Shown piece after piece: positions 26,407 to 34,923 of a DNA stretch of 64,000 nucleotides. The notes beneath the pieces were generated by a model. The model searched no databases and was not told the DNA's origin. It was given only the letters and a program-made list of their open reading frames with translations. The stretch comes from an uncultured Steroidobacter sp. GTDB taxonomy: Bacteria; Pseudomonadota; Gammaproteobacteria; Steroidobacterales; Steroidobacteraceae. The DNA is taken from NCBI RefSeq assembly GCF_937958065.1, contig NZ_CALFXI010000102.1, forward strand, positions 1 through 64,000. Direction: 5' to 3'. The position numbers were made by a program, and so were the translations under genes. Within the stretch, counting starts at the first letter, position 1, and every line of letters begins with the position of its first letter.

Positions 26407-27073
26407 CGGCAAAGCCTTCGAACCGGGGAGGAGGTCGATCTTACGACAGCGGATGAGCCTATCGCGAATCGGCGCGCTGTATCGGAAGGTTCAGCGCCCC
26501 ACTGTGCTCCCGCATAGACGGTGTCGATGACGGCCCGGGGCAAAATCGATTAGAGCCCGGCGCGCTGCCTGAGTACTCTTGGTTCAGGTTCGATAGCACT
26601 CATTGGATCGATCATGTTTCGCAAGCACCCGTTTCGTTCCGGTTTCCGCGCGCTGGCGGCGACGGCCGTCATCGCTGGAGCCGTGATGAATCTCGCCACG
26701 ATCGTTTCGACCTCACTCTGAGCGGGACTGGCAGCTCTCGAAAAGGGCAGCCAGCTCATTCGCCGCACCGTAACGGCGCACGAGCGCCGTGCAAGAGCCG
26801 GTAGAAAAACCCTCCGGCACGGCTCGATAACATCATTCCTGCGGGCTCAGCGACTCCCTGGCCGCCCGCCAGCCTCTGGCATAGCTCTTGCTGCACAGGT
26901 GGGTCCGATCCAACGACGGGTCGACCAGGCACTGCTGCCGCAGCGGGTCATTCTTCGTCCCGCTGAGCTTTCGCGCGATCACCGCGCGCTTCATCTCCCA
27001 TTGCAGCTCGATACCCGACCCGGGTCGGATCCCGATCAGGTCTTGCTTACATTCAAGAGGCAACAGAACAACC
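26407..27073. other. Gap between LysE exporter and FNT channel
   Basis: This 667-base gap has no convincing large gene. It holds a possible 35-residue hydrophobic ORF (listed separately). It also holds a hairpin with arms ACGGCGC and GCGCCGT at 26773-26790, and an 80-codon open frame on the minus strand (26833-27075) that I do not trust. It probably includes the promoters of lysE and of the channel gene. Confidence 0.5.
26614..26721 (+). CDS. Possible small membrane peptide
   Basis: A 35-codon frame encodes MFRKHPFRSGFRALAA followed by a hydrophobic stretch (TAVIAGAVMNLATIV) and ends STSL. A basic start plus one short hydrophobic helix looks like a signal peptide or small membrane protein. 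There is no strong ribosome binding site (TTGGATCG). Composition matches coding DNA weakly. No family is recognised. Confidence 0.25.
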   Translation: MFRKHPFRSGFRALAATAVIAGAVMNLATIVSTSL

Positions 27074-27898
27074 ATGTCTTATCTGGCACCGTCGGAATTC
27101 GTGACCAAGATGGTCGATGCGGGTGAATCCAAGGTGTTCATGGCCACGCGGGATACGTTGATCCGCGCGTACATGGCCGGAGCCATTCTCGCGTTGGCCG
27201 CCGTATTCGCCGTCGCGGTCACTCAGCAGACCGGTTACCCGATCATCGGCGCGATCCTGTTTCCCGTCGGCTTTTGCATGCTCTATCTGCTGGGCTTCGA
27301 CCTGTTGACCGGCGTGTTCGTGCTGTCGCCGCTGGCGCTGATCGACAAACGTCCCGGGGTGACGCTCGGCGGAGTGCTGAAGAACTGGGGGCTGGTGTTC
27401 ATGGGCAATCTGGCCGGCGCAGTGACGGTTGCGTTCATGATGGCGATCGTCTTCACGTTCGGCTTCTCGCAGGAGCCGAATGCGGTCGGTAAGGTCATCT
27501 CCGGAATCGGCGAAGCGCGCACGCTCGGCTACAAGGACCATGGCGCGGCGGGCATGCTGACGCTGTTCATTCGAGGCGTGTTGTGTAACTGGATGGTCTC
27601 CACGGGCGTCGTCGGCGCGATGATCTCCACGTCCGTCAGCGGCAAGGTGATCGCCATGTGGATGCCCATCATGGTGTTCTTCGCCATGACCTTCGAGCAC
27701 TCGGTGGTGAACATGTTTCTGTTTCCGTCCGCGCTGATCATGGGCGGCAATTTCTCGGTCATGGATTACATCGTCTGGAACGAGATCCCGACGGTCGTCG
27801 GCAACCTGGTCGGCGGGCTGTCGTTCACCGGGTTGACGCTCTATTCGACGCACTTGCGCACGGCGCCGAAGAAGCGAGCGTTTCCGCGCGCCGCGTAA
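27074..27898 (+). CDS. Formate/nitrite transporter family channel
   Basis: The 274-residue protein shows the FNT pattern of six membrane helices, with broken-helix motifs such as YMAGAILALAAVFAVAV, the FNT-type LFIRGVLCNWMVSTGV, and FEHSVVNMFLFP carrying the conserved His of the pore. FNT proteins move formate, nitrite or hydrosulfide across the inner membrane. It is followed by a phosphatase/kinase gene only 9 bases away, so the two form a pair in which the kinase may control the channel or nitrogen uptake. The start is an ATG at 27074. Confidence 0.92.
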   Translation: MSYLAPSEFVTKMVDAGESKVFMATRDTLIRAYMAGAILALAAVFAVAVTQQTGYPIIGAILFPVGFCMLYLLGFDLLTGVFVLSPLALIDKRPGVTLGGVLKNWGLVFMGNLAGAVTVAFMMAIVFTFGFSQEPNAVGKVISGIGEARTLGYKDHGAAGMLTLFIRGVLCNWMVSTGVVGAMISTSVSGKVIAMWMPIMVFFAMTFEHSVVNMFLFPSALIMGGNFSVMDYIVWNEIPTVVGNLVGGLSFTGLTLYSTHLRTAPKKRAFPRAA

Positions 27899-27907
27899 TT
27901 GAATGCG

Positions 27908-29638
27908 ATGCAGCCCGCAAGGCTGAGGGTCTCGCTAGGCCAGTACTCGGATAGCGGCCGCAAGCAGATCAACCAGGACTTTCACGGCGCGTGCATTCCG
28001 GACGAGCCGCAATTGACTGAAAAGGGCATCGCCGTGGCATTGGCCGACGGCGTCAGCAGCAGCAACGTCAGTCAGATCGCCAGCGAGGCGGCCGTGAAAG
28101 GTTTCCTGGAGGACTACTATTGCACCTCACCGGCGTGGTCGGTGCGTCAGTCCGCGCAGCGCGTACTGATGGCGATCAATTCCTGGCTGTACGCGCAAAC
28201 GCGTCAGAGCCAGTATCGATACGATCAGGATCGCGGCTACGTGTGCACGTTGAGCGCGCTCGTGATCAAGTCCACCACGGCGCACGTCTTCCACGTTGGC
28301 GACGCGCGAGTCTACCGATTGCGTGATCGATCGCTCGAGCAACTGACCCAGGATCATCGTCTCTGGATCTCGCGTGAGCAAAGCTATCTCGGCCGCGCGC
28401 TGGGTGTGAATCCGCACCTCGATATCGACTATTCAGCGGTGGCCGTGGGGCAGGGCGATGTTTTCATTCTGGCCACGGACGGCATCCATGAGCACGTCGC
28501 TGCGAAGTTCATGATCGATGCGCTGTCAGCGAACCCCGATGATCTGGATGCTGCCGCCAAGGTCATCGCCACCGAGGCATTCGAACGGGGCAGTGACGAC
28601 AATCTGACCGTGCAACTGGTTCGTATCGATGCGATTCCGCAGGCGGAGGTCAGCGAGCTTCATCATCAACTCAGCGAGCTCCCATTGCCGCCGGAGCTTG
28701 CGCCGCGGATGGTGTTCGACGGCTATCGAATCATTCGCGACATCAGGATTAGCAGCCGCAGTCATGTGTATCTGGCCGCGGATCTGTCCGATCCAGAGGG
28801 CCCTGCCATCGTCATCAAGACGCCGTCGGTGGATCTGCGGGGCGATCCGGCCTATCTGGAACGATTCTTTCTAGAGGATTGGATCGCGCGCCGTATCGAC
28901 AGCCCACACGTGGTGCGTGCCTGTGCGCCGACTCGCAAGCGAAACTATCTGTACACGGTGACGGAGTTCATCGATGGCCAGACCCTGACCCAGTGGATGG
29001 TCGACAATCCCAAGCCGAAACTGCCGACGGTGCGCCGTATCGTCGAGCAGATCGCCAAAGGATTACTGGCGTTTCATCGCCTGGAGATGCTGCACCAGGA
29101 CCTGCGGCCCGAAAACGTCATGATCGATGCCACCGGCACCGTGAAGATCATGGATTTCGGCTCGACGCGCGTTGCCGGCATCGTCGAGAGCGCCTCGTCC
29201 ATGCCGGATCTTCCGCAAGGGACCGTGCAATACATGGCGCCGGAGTATTTCATCGGCGAGCCTGGCACCTCACGGTCGGACCTGTTTTCACTGGGCGTGA
29301 TCGCCTATCAGCTGCTTTCGGGCCGATTGCCGTTCGGCGCGGACGTTGCCAAAACGCGGACCAAGGCCGCGCAGCGCAGACTGAACTATCGCTCGCTGCT
29401 CGACGACGAGCGTGACATGCCCGTGTGGGTGGATGAGGCGCTCAGAAAAGCGACGCATCCGGATCCGGACAAGCGGTATCAGGAAGTCTCGGAGTTCGTG
29501 TACGACTTGAGCCATCCCAACGAAGCTTACTTGAAAAGGACTCGCTCCCCGCTGCTGGAGCGCAATCCGCTGGTGTTCTGGAAGACGCTGACGCTGCTGT
29601 TGACGATCGTCATCGTGCTGTTGTTGAGCGCTCGGTGA
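27908..29638 (+). CDS. Fused PP2C phosphatase and Ser/Thr protein kinase
   Basis: This protein of 576 residues joins two opposing activities. Residues about 5-235 form a PP2C phosphatase (QINQDFHG, ALADGVSSSN, VGDARVYRLRDR, ILATDGIHEHV). Residues about 265-535 form a eukaryotic-type kinase with HQDLRPEN near 396 (catalytic Asp398) and DFG at 416. A single membrane helix ends the protein (FWKTLTLLLTIVIVLLLSAR), placing both domains in the cytoplasm. The ATG at 27908 is favoured over TTG at 27899. The upstream partner is an FNT channel; channel plus phosphatase/kinase is a recurring gene pair near nitrite/nitrate assimilation in proteobacteria. Confidence 0.9.
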   Translation: MQPARLRVSLGQYSDSGRKQINQDFHGACIPDEPQLTEKGIAVALADGVSSSNVSQIASEAAVKGFLEDYYCTSPAWSVRQSAQRVLMAINSWLYAQTRQSQYRYDQDRGYVCTLSALVIKSTTAHVFHVGDARVYRLRDRSLEQLTQDHRLWISREQSYLGRALGVNPHLDIDYSAVAVGQGDVFILATDGIHEHVAAKFMIDALSANPDDLDAAAKVIATEAFERGSDDNLTVQLVRIDAIPQAEVSELHHQLSELPLPPELAPRMVFDGYRIIRDIRISSRSHVYLAADLSDPEGPAIVIKTPSVDLRGDPAYLERFFLEDWIARRIDSPHVVRACAPTRKRNYLYTVTEFIDGQTLTQWMVDNPKPKLPTVRRIVEQIAKGLLAFHRLEMLHQDLRPENVMIDATGTVKIMDFGSTRVAGIVESASSMPDLPQGTVQYMAPEYFIGEPGTSRSDLFSLGVIAYQLLSGRLPFGADVAKTRTKAAQRRLNYRSLLDDERDMPVWVDEALRKATHPDPDKRYQEVSEFVYDLSHPNEAYLKRTRSPLLERNPLVFWKTLTLLLTIVIVLLLSAR

Positions 29639-29677
29639 GCATCGTCTGTCGCCAGCCCCGCTCGGTGGTGCTCATGA

Positions 29678-29935
29678 CACGGCCTGCAAGCGATCGCGCT
29701 TGATCTCGAAATGAGGCGGCTCGTGCCGGGACAGCGTTTGATCGAGACGGAGTTGCTGCTGCGTTTCGGTGTCGGGCGGAACGCAGTCCGCGAGGCCATT
29801 CATTGGCTCGCGGCCAAGGGCATCGTCGAGATGCTACAGAGATTCGGATCGTCCCGCTCGTGCCCAAAGAGGGCGCCGACGCTACAACCGGAATCAGTGG
29901 GTCAAGCAGCCTTCAGATGTCATCTGCGTTCGTAG
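29678..29935 (+). pseudogene. Remnant of a GntR-family regulator
   Basis: An in-frame segment reads IALDLEMRRLVPGQRLIETELL and continues GRNAVREAIHWLAAKGIVEML, the winged-helix head of FadR/FCD-type GntR regulators. There is no proper start (a TGA stops the frame at 29675-29677). After about 29835 the reading no longer resembles the family, and no ligand domain follows. It is a broken gene at the edge of the accessory patch, which suggests that the insertion or a deletion removed the rest. Confidence 0.6.
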
Positions 29936-30459
29936 ACCTGGAGCTCCCACTGCGCGAGCGAAAGCGATTCGGCGTCGGCGACGCTCTTCATTGCAGAGAT
30001 GGCGGTCTGGTATTGCTCGCGGGAAGTGATTTCGGTCCAGTTCAGTCTGCCCCGCAGCGCCGTTTTGTTCAGAACGATGCGGTCGACGGGGCAATGCGGT
30101 GGCTCCACCACGTGCCCCAGGCACCAAAGGTACTTCAGCTGCAGGTTCAGCAGCTTCTGCGCGACACCAAACTTGTATCCGTCGGGCCCGAGCAGGGCGC
30201 GCCCAAGGCTGTTTCCAAAAGTTACGAGCGACTCGATATTGGCGATGTGAGCGTCTTCGGTGACAGCCGTTACGTACTTGGACAACAGCTCTTGCTCTAT
30301 AAAGGCAAGCACGCCCGTGCGAAAGGTGTCCACATCGCGATGCTCGCGAGAGATATCCGACCCATAAAGGTTTGCTCGTTGCACTGAGGCTCCCCAAGCG
30401 AGCACGCAGAGCTCGTCGATCAGGAAGCGTTCTTGCGTAGTTAGATTCGTCATTGCCAA
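29920..30459 (-). CDS. Conserved-looking hypothetical protein, partner of a PD-(D/E)XK protein
   Basis: The 179-residue soluble protein has a distinctive segment GYKFGVAQKLLNLQLKYLW then HVVEPPHCPVDRIVLNK, rich in aromatic, Cys and His residues. This suggests a folded alpha-helical domain with functional Cys/His rather than random coding. I do not recognise a named family. Its start overlaps the end of the upstream gene by 10 bases, so the two are coupled. Together they form the core of the accessory patch after the broken GntR gene. Function unknown; a nuclease-associated or defence role is an inference from the partner. Confidence 0.7.
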   Translation of the reverse strand: MAMTNLTTQERFLIDELCVLAWGASVQRANLYGSDISREHRDVDTFRTGVLAFIEQELLSKYVTAVTEDAHIANIESLVTFGNSLGRALLGPDGYKFGVAQKLLNLQLKYLWCLGHVVEPPHCPVDRIVLNKTALRGRLNWTEITSREQYQTAISAMKSVADAESLSLAQWELQVYERR

Positions 30460-31172
30460 AGCACTCGTCCTCGCTTCGCGAGTGATTTCCGTTCCGTGAT
30501 CCCACCGCTCCGGTTCAGGAAGACCAGCGGATGGGTCTCATCAAATACGCGTGCGACCCAGACGGAGATAGACGCGTGAGCCCCTTCAATGTGGAGATGG
30601 CACCGGGCGAGCTCCGTGTGCTTTGAGAATGGGCCGCCGACGTCCGCAAGCGCTTCCCTGGCCAAGTCGGCATGATTGCGGAACCTCTTGTAGCGAGTTT
30701 GGACTGCGCTGTTGTGCCGTGTTGCGTAGGCCGCGTTCTGCTCGTGCCAAAGGTTCGTAACTGTGTAGATCATATAGCCAGGGATCGGCTTCGGATGCTT
30801 GATGTAATCCTCGAGCTGGCCCTGGGCGTCATGGATCCTCTTCGCTACGTCCCGTCGCTGTGAAGAGAAATTCGTCTTCACTTCGGCGGCGAGCATGATG
30901 CCGCCACATCGAATGCAGTGAAATACAAGGTCCGCTCGTCGCGAGCGACTGGCTGCCTCAGTGACCCCTATGGAGTCGAACCCGTCTGCCTGCTCCATGT
31001 GCATCAGCAAGAGATTTCGAAACCACAGCTCCCACCCTCCATTGCGTATCACCGACAAAATCCGCGAGTCCTGCTCGATTGCTTTGATAGTCCTTGTTAC
31101 TTCGCTCGCGACAACGCGGTTGCAGAGATCCTTATCTTTCCGACAGGTGCATCTTTCCAACGCTTGCTCCAA
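30450..31172 (-). CDS. Hypothetical protein with PD-(D/E)XK nuclease signature
   Basis: The 240-residue protein has the pattern RRADLVFHCI ... IMLAAEVKTNFSS near residues 78-104. That is an Asp in a beta strand followed by Glu-x-Lys in the next, the core of PD-(D/E)XK nucleases. Upstream lies a helical region with a Cys-rich start (CTCRKDKDLC) that may bind metal, and downstream QGQLEDYIKH. It is the first confident gene of a coupled pair. The fold assignment rests on the motif only; a restriction-like or DNA-processing role is plausible. Confidence 0.68.
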   Translation of the reverse strand: MEQALERCTCRKDKDLCNRVVASEVTRTIKAIEQDSRILSVIRNGGWELWFRNLLLMHMEQADGFDSIGVTEAASRSRRADLVFHCIRCGGIMLAAEVKTNFSSQRRDVAKRIHDAQGQLEDYIKHPKPIPGYMIYTVTNLWHEQNAAYATRHNSAVQTRYKRFRNHADLAREALADVGGPFSKHTELARCHLHIEGAHASISVWVARVFDETHPLVFLNRSGGITERKSLAKRGRVLWQ

Positions 31173-31840
31173 CGCAACGGCAAACAGCTATTCATAGCGT
31201 CGATCAAGGCGGGGGAGAGTGATAGGACTCACAGAGTACCGATTCGGACAAGATGGTGGCGTCCGTTCGCTCAGTGTTCGATGACCCGCAAGATGGAGAT
31301 CTCCTGGAGGCCGACGATTTAGTTGCCATGGAGACGTGGCCGTCTACGGCTGGTCCTTCGTGCGCGACGTCGGCTTTGCTGGCAGCCCTCACGGCACACT
31401 TGCATCCCTCACAGCACAAATGCGCTTGGGGATGCTCGCAGCTGTGGTGACGCGCAAGCGAAGGAGCTTCATCGATCTGGAAGAGCCGCAGGTAATCCCA
31501 CTGCGCTTCAGCGTGTTCGCGGTCTCGATATCGAGTTACTTTGCGGCGAGTGCCGCCCACCAATGCCTCGGTAGGCGGCCATTCCGATCGCGATGGCGAA
31601 TAGGCTTTACGTAGCTGCCTGAGGGATGAGTTGCACAGTCAACCGGGTCATGGCTTTGAGGCCCCGAAGGACTCTATATCGTAATTGACATAATATCGAT
31701 TATGCGCCCTAGCGATCGACCCAAACCCGACCTCCAAGGCACCAAACCATCCCGACCCAGTCGACCGTCTTTCGCCCGTGCTTTGTCGTTCGCCGAGCCC
31801 GAAGTGCCCAGCTTAGGACCGACTCTGGCCGATGCCGCGC
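31173..31840. other. Gap with no assured gene; degenerate or regulatory
   Basis: This 668-base stretch lies between the nuclease-like pair and exbD. A 119-codon frame on the minus strand (31204-31563) has a Cys cluster (CCEGCKC) but no recognisable family, and overlapping frames on the plus strand are equally open, so none is called. A dyad CATAAT-ATCG-ATTATG lies near 31687-31702, preceded by TTGACA-like bases, and could be a promoter or operator. The region may be decayed mobile DNA. Confidence 0.45.
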
Positions 31841-32266
31841 TCACTCATTCATGAACTGCTCGTTGCCGACGAATCCGATGCGCTGCATGCCGTTGCGTTG
31901 CGCGATGGCCAGTACCTTGGCGACGGTGTCGTAATTCGAGCGCCGATCCGGGCGCACGTGCAACTCGGGCTGTGGGCGTCGCGCAGCTTCGCTTCGGAAG
32001 TAATCTTCCAACTGCTCCAGCGTAACTACGTTACCGTCCCACAACACCGTACCGTCCCAGTCGATGTCCACGCGGATGGGTTGAGTTTGGATCTGATCCG
32101 GCGGCGGTGTTCTGGCTTGCGGCATGTCCAGTTTCACGGCGTGCGTCATCACCGGCAACGTGATGATGAACATGATCAGCAGCACCAGCATCACGTCGAT
32201 CAATGGCGTGGTGTTGATGTCCAGCATGGGTTCACCTTCGCCCCCGCCGCCCACGTTCATTGCCAT
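31841..32266 (-). CDS. ExbD/TolR-family proton-channel protein
   Basis: ExbD couples the proton gradient to TonB-dependent transport or envelope work. The 141-residue protein has the Gly/acidic start, the motif MLDINTTPLIDVMLVLLIMFIITLP with the key Asp in the single membrane helix, and a periplasmic C-terminal domain (HVRPDRRSNYDTVAKVLAIAQRNGM). No ExbB or TonB gene is next to it, so it is an isolated ExbD. It follows the DUF1592/DUF1552 set on the same strand after 200 bases. Confidence 0.9.
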   Translation of the reverse strand: MAMNVGGGGEGEPMLDINTTPLIDVMLVLLIMFIITLPVMTHAVKLDMPQARTPPPDQIQTQPIRVDIDWDGTVLWDGNVVTLEQLEDYFRSEAARRPQPELHVRPDRRSNYDTVAKVLAIAQRNGMQRIGFVGNEQFMNE

Positions 32267-32466
32267 GGCTAAGCACCTTCATGTCCAGCGTAATCGCTGA
32301 CCACTTGCGCGTTCTCCGAGACCGCAACCGCAGTGATCTCGGAGCTGTCGCGCCTGAGCTTGACAGCCGTATTTTCAGAACGAAAGTGGCGCGTACACGT
32401 AGGTGATGCGCCTGTGCAGGATCAGCGGAACACGCGCCCTCTTCTCGCTTGGCCTTGGTCCATCGC

Positions 32467-33570
32467 TCAGCGGGACGACATCAGGCTCTCGGTCTCCGGA
32501 TGGATCACGTAGACCTGCACGAGCTTGATATCCATCGCGGCGGAGATGGCCGTGTTCTCACCGGTCTTCGGATCGGGATAACCGTCGGCGAGCCGGCGCA
32601 GCGCACGATAAATGGACGGCGCTGAGGCCTGACCGTAGCTCGCGTGATGGGTCGCCCAGGACGTGTTCATCGCGTAATACCACTGCTCCACGTCGGCGTA
32701 GCCGCCAAGCACTCCCTCGGCTTTTTCAGGCGTCAACGTCAGACGCAGCTTCATGCCCTTGAACTTGATGATGGACGGATCCGACAGCGCCAGCTCCGGC
32801 AATTCCAGGTCCACCGGATCGGTTTCGAGCACGCCATTGACGATGCGGCCCTTGGTGCTGACGTGGAATCGCTTGCCAAAGCGCGTGTCGATACGTTGCG
32901 AGCCGCCGGGCAAAAAATGTCCGGTGGAGTCGGCGAGCAAATGGTCCAGCGTGCGGAAATAGGAGACGGTGACGTCCGGATCGTTCTTGAGACTGTCGAC
33001 GTTGCTCAGCTCGAATACCACACGATTGAATCGATTCTGCTGGCGCCACTTGGTCGTGATGATGCCCAGCTCGCCCTCCTTGCGGTAATTGCGCACGCAG
33101 CCGACGACGCGGAAGAGCTGATTGTCGATACCGGTGCGACCGTCGTCGCTGATGAAGTCCTCGGGTGAGTGCTTGCCATCGAGATCGATGCCCAGCGCGT
33201 ACTTGCCGGTCGCTTCATGATATTCGAATCCGTCGGGCCGGGTGTCCGGAAACCACACCTGCGATTCGTAAGCGAGCTGCGTGTCGACCAGCTTGCGCTT
33301 CTTGCCGTTGTCCGGATACAGGATCGCGAACTGCTCGCGCGGTCCGATGTTCCAGCCGTTCGGACATTCTTCCTTGCCGCCTTCCGTTTCGCGAATCCCC
33401 CAGTACTCGTCCCACAGGACATAGCCGATGCGACCGCCCGGCGGCGCCCAGTCTTCGGGAACGGCAGCCGCTTTGTTCGTTTGCTCCACCGGCGGCGAGG
33501 CCGCAGTAGTCAACAACGGCAGTGCCAGCGCTGCAAGCGCTACTTTCGGCAGCGAACGAAAGTCGATCAT
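32467..33570 (-). CDS. Secreted protein of unknown function
   Basis: The 367-residue protein starts with a signal peptide (SLPKVALAALALPLLTTAASPP). The mature part contains many aromatic and charged residues (VLWDEYWGIRETEGGKEECPNGWN, WQQNRFNRVVFELSN-like segments) and paired Cys, suggesting a periplasmic beta-rich protein. I recognise no family. It follows the Secreted_repeat gene by 3 bases and so belongs to the operon with DUF1552 and DUF1592. Its role probably relates to what that set processes. Confidence 0.75.
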   Translation of the reverse strand: MIDFRSLPKVALAALALPLLTTAASPPVEQTNKAAAVPEDWAPPGGRIGYVLWDEYWGIRETEGGKEECPNGWNIGPREQFAILYPDNGKKRKLVDTQLAYESQVWFPDTRPDGFEYHEATGKYALGIDLDGKHSPEDFISDDGRTGIDNQLFRVVGCVRNYRKEGELGIITTKWRQQNRFNRVVFELSNVDSLKNDPDVTVSYFRTLDHLLADSTGHFLPGGSQRIDTRFGKRFHVSTKGRIVNGVLETDPVDLELPELALSDPSIIKFKGMKLRLTLTPEKAEGVLGGYADVEQWYYAMNTSWATHHASYGQASAPSIYRALRRLADGYPDPKTGENTAISAAMDIKLVQVYVIHPETESLMSSR

Positions 33571-33573
33571 GTG

Positions 33574-34923
33574 TCACTCCGCATTGTTGTCGTAATCATC
33601 GCGCAACCAGAACGCCTTGTAGCCGTTGCGGTAGCCGTAAAACTCGCCCCAGCTGTCGCCATGCAGCTCGCCCGGTCCGCGATCACGCCACATCGTATAA
33701 ACCGGCCGTTTGCGGAACGCCCAGACACGCAGCGCGCCCGGCTGCTGAGGCTGGGCGATCTTGCCCGTCATGGGATCGATATACATCACGCTCCACAAGC
33801 GGCTGGTGCTCTTGGCGTTCTCGGTGGCGAGCACATACGGAAAGGTTTCGAGACAGCGCTTGGGATCGCCGCCGCCGCACACCGTCAGTCGATAGGCCTG
33901 CGGCGAGTCTGGATGATCGCAAGCAAGCTGATCGAGCGCGTCATCGCCACAGTTGTAGACGTACACGGTCTTGCCGCGACTGTCCGCCAATACGATGCCC
34001 GAGTAAGTGTCCTGCACCGTGAAGTCGGATGGTGGCTCCGGAGCGCGCTGCGTATACACATTTCTCCAGCCCGGCTCGTCGCTACCGCGCTGGCTATGGA
34101 AGAACTCGTCTGCTACGCGCGTATATAGCGGCTGGTGACGGAATGCCCACTGACGAATGCCGGGCTCCCGCTCGATGATCGTGAAATCGCCACGGTCCTT
34201 CGCATATGCCGGCGCGGCAATGGGTTTCCAAGCGCGTGCACACGCGCCGTGACAGTTCGATTTTCCCAGGCTGTCCTTAGCGGACGCGTAGACCGAGTTG
34301 CCTTCACTCGTAACCAGCATGCGGCCCGACAGCAATGGCAAGATCTCGAATTGCGGTGGCACCATGGGAGGCGGGCCGACCGGTTTGCGAGTGCCCGGTC
34401 CGTCCCCGCCGGTTTTGCGCAGCGTGCCGCCGTTCACGTCGCCCGGCTGTTCGTCGAGTACCGAGGTATACAGCGCGTAACCGTCGTAGGCCCACTGACG
34501 AATTCCATCCTTGCGCTCGATGATGGTCCACTTGCCGATCGGCTTCGCATCCTTCTCCGCCGTCACCGCCGGCCACACGTCGAGGCAGCTGGGGCGCGTC
34601 TCCACTTCGGGCAGTTCCAGACCTGGCGGATACGGACTCATCAGTCCGGAGTTCACCTTGTACCTGGTGTGGTCGCAGGTGGGTTGTCCTTTGCGCTCGC
34701 CGACTGCGCCGTTACGCAATGGCTTCACGGGCCACTGATAGAGCGTGTGACCCTTGGCGTCCGCGAAGACGGGCCCTTCCAGTTCGCTGACCACGACCTG
34801 GAATCCCGGTGGCATCGGCACGGGCTCGTACAGCTCCGTCAGCTGCGTCGCCGCCAGCGAGGTAGTCCACAGCCACAGCGACGACAGCGCCGCGAACACG
34901 TTGCGAAGGTTTGAACCGCTCAC
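33574..34923 (-). CDS. Secreted protein with COG4315-type repeats
   Basis: The protein of 449 residues has a signal peptide and repeated units of the secreted-repeat type (PF03640-like). Each unit has a beta-strand pattern ending in a WxPIAAP-style motif, for example NCHGACARAWKPIAAPAYAKDRGDFTIIEREPGIRQWAFRHQPLYTR. Two further units precede and follow. I start it at GTG 34923, which overlaps the TGA of the DUF1552 gene (GTGA). Family members are periplasmic or lipoprotein-like and poorly understood. Translation coupling ties it to the upstream genes. Confidence 0.8.
   Translation of the reverse strand: MSGSNLRNVFAALSSLWLWTTSLAATQLTELYEPVPMPPGFQVVVSELEGPVFADAKGHTLYQWPVKPLRNGAVGERKGQPTCDHTRYKVNSGLMSPYPPGLELPEVETRPSCLDVWPAVTAEKDAKPIGKWTIIERKDGIRQWAYDGYALYTSVLDEQPGDVNGGTLRKTGGDGPGTRKPVGPPPMVPPQFEILPLLSGRMLVTSEGNSVYASAKDSLGKSNCHGACARAWKPIAAPAYAKDRGDFTIIEREPGIRQWAFRHQPLYTRVADEFFHSQRGSDEPGWRNVYTQRAPEPPSDFTVQDTYSGIVLADSRGKTVYVYNCGDDALDQLACDHPDSPQAYRLTVCGGGDPKRCLETFPYVLATENAKSTSRLWSVMYIDPMTGKIAQPQQPGALRVWAFRKRPVYTMWRDRGPGELHGDSWGEFYGYRNGYKAFWLRDDYDNNAE

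Noticed and set aside
26833..27075. 80-codon frame on the minus strand before the FNT channel
   Set aside because: It has three Cys and a reasonable composition, but no ribosome site and no recognised family; it also overlaps the FNT start.
31204..31563. 119-codon frame with a Cys cluster upstream of the nuclease-like pair
   Set aside because: Competing open frames exist on the other strand, and no family or start signal supports it; kept only as a note on the gap.
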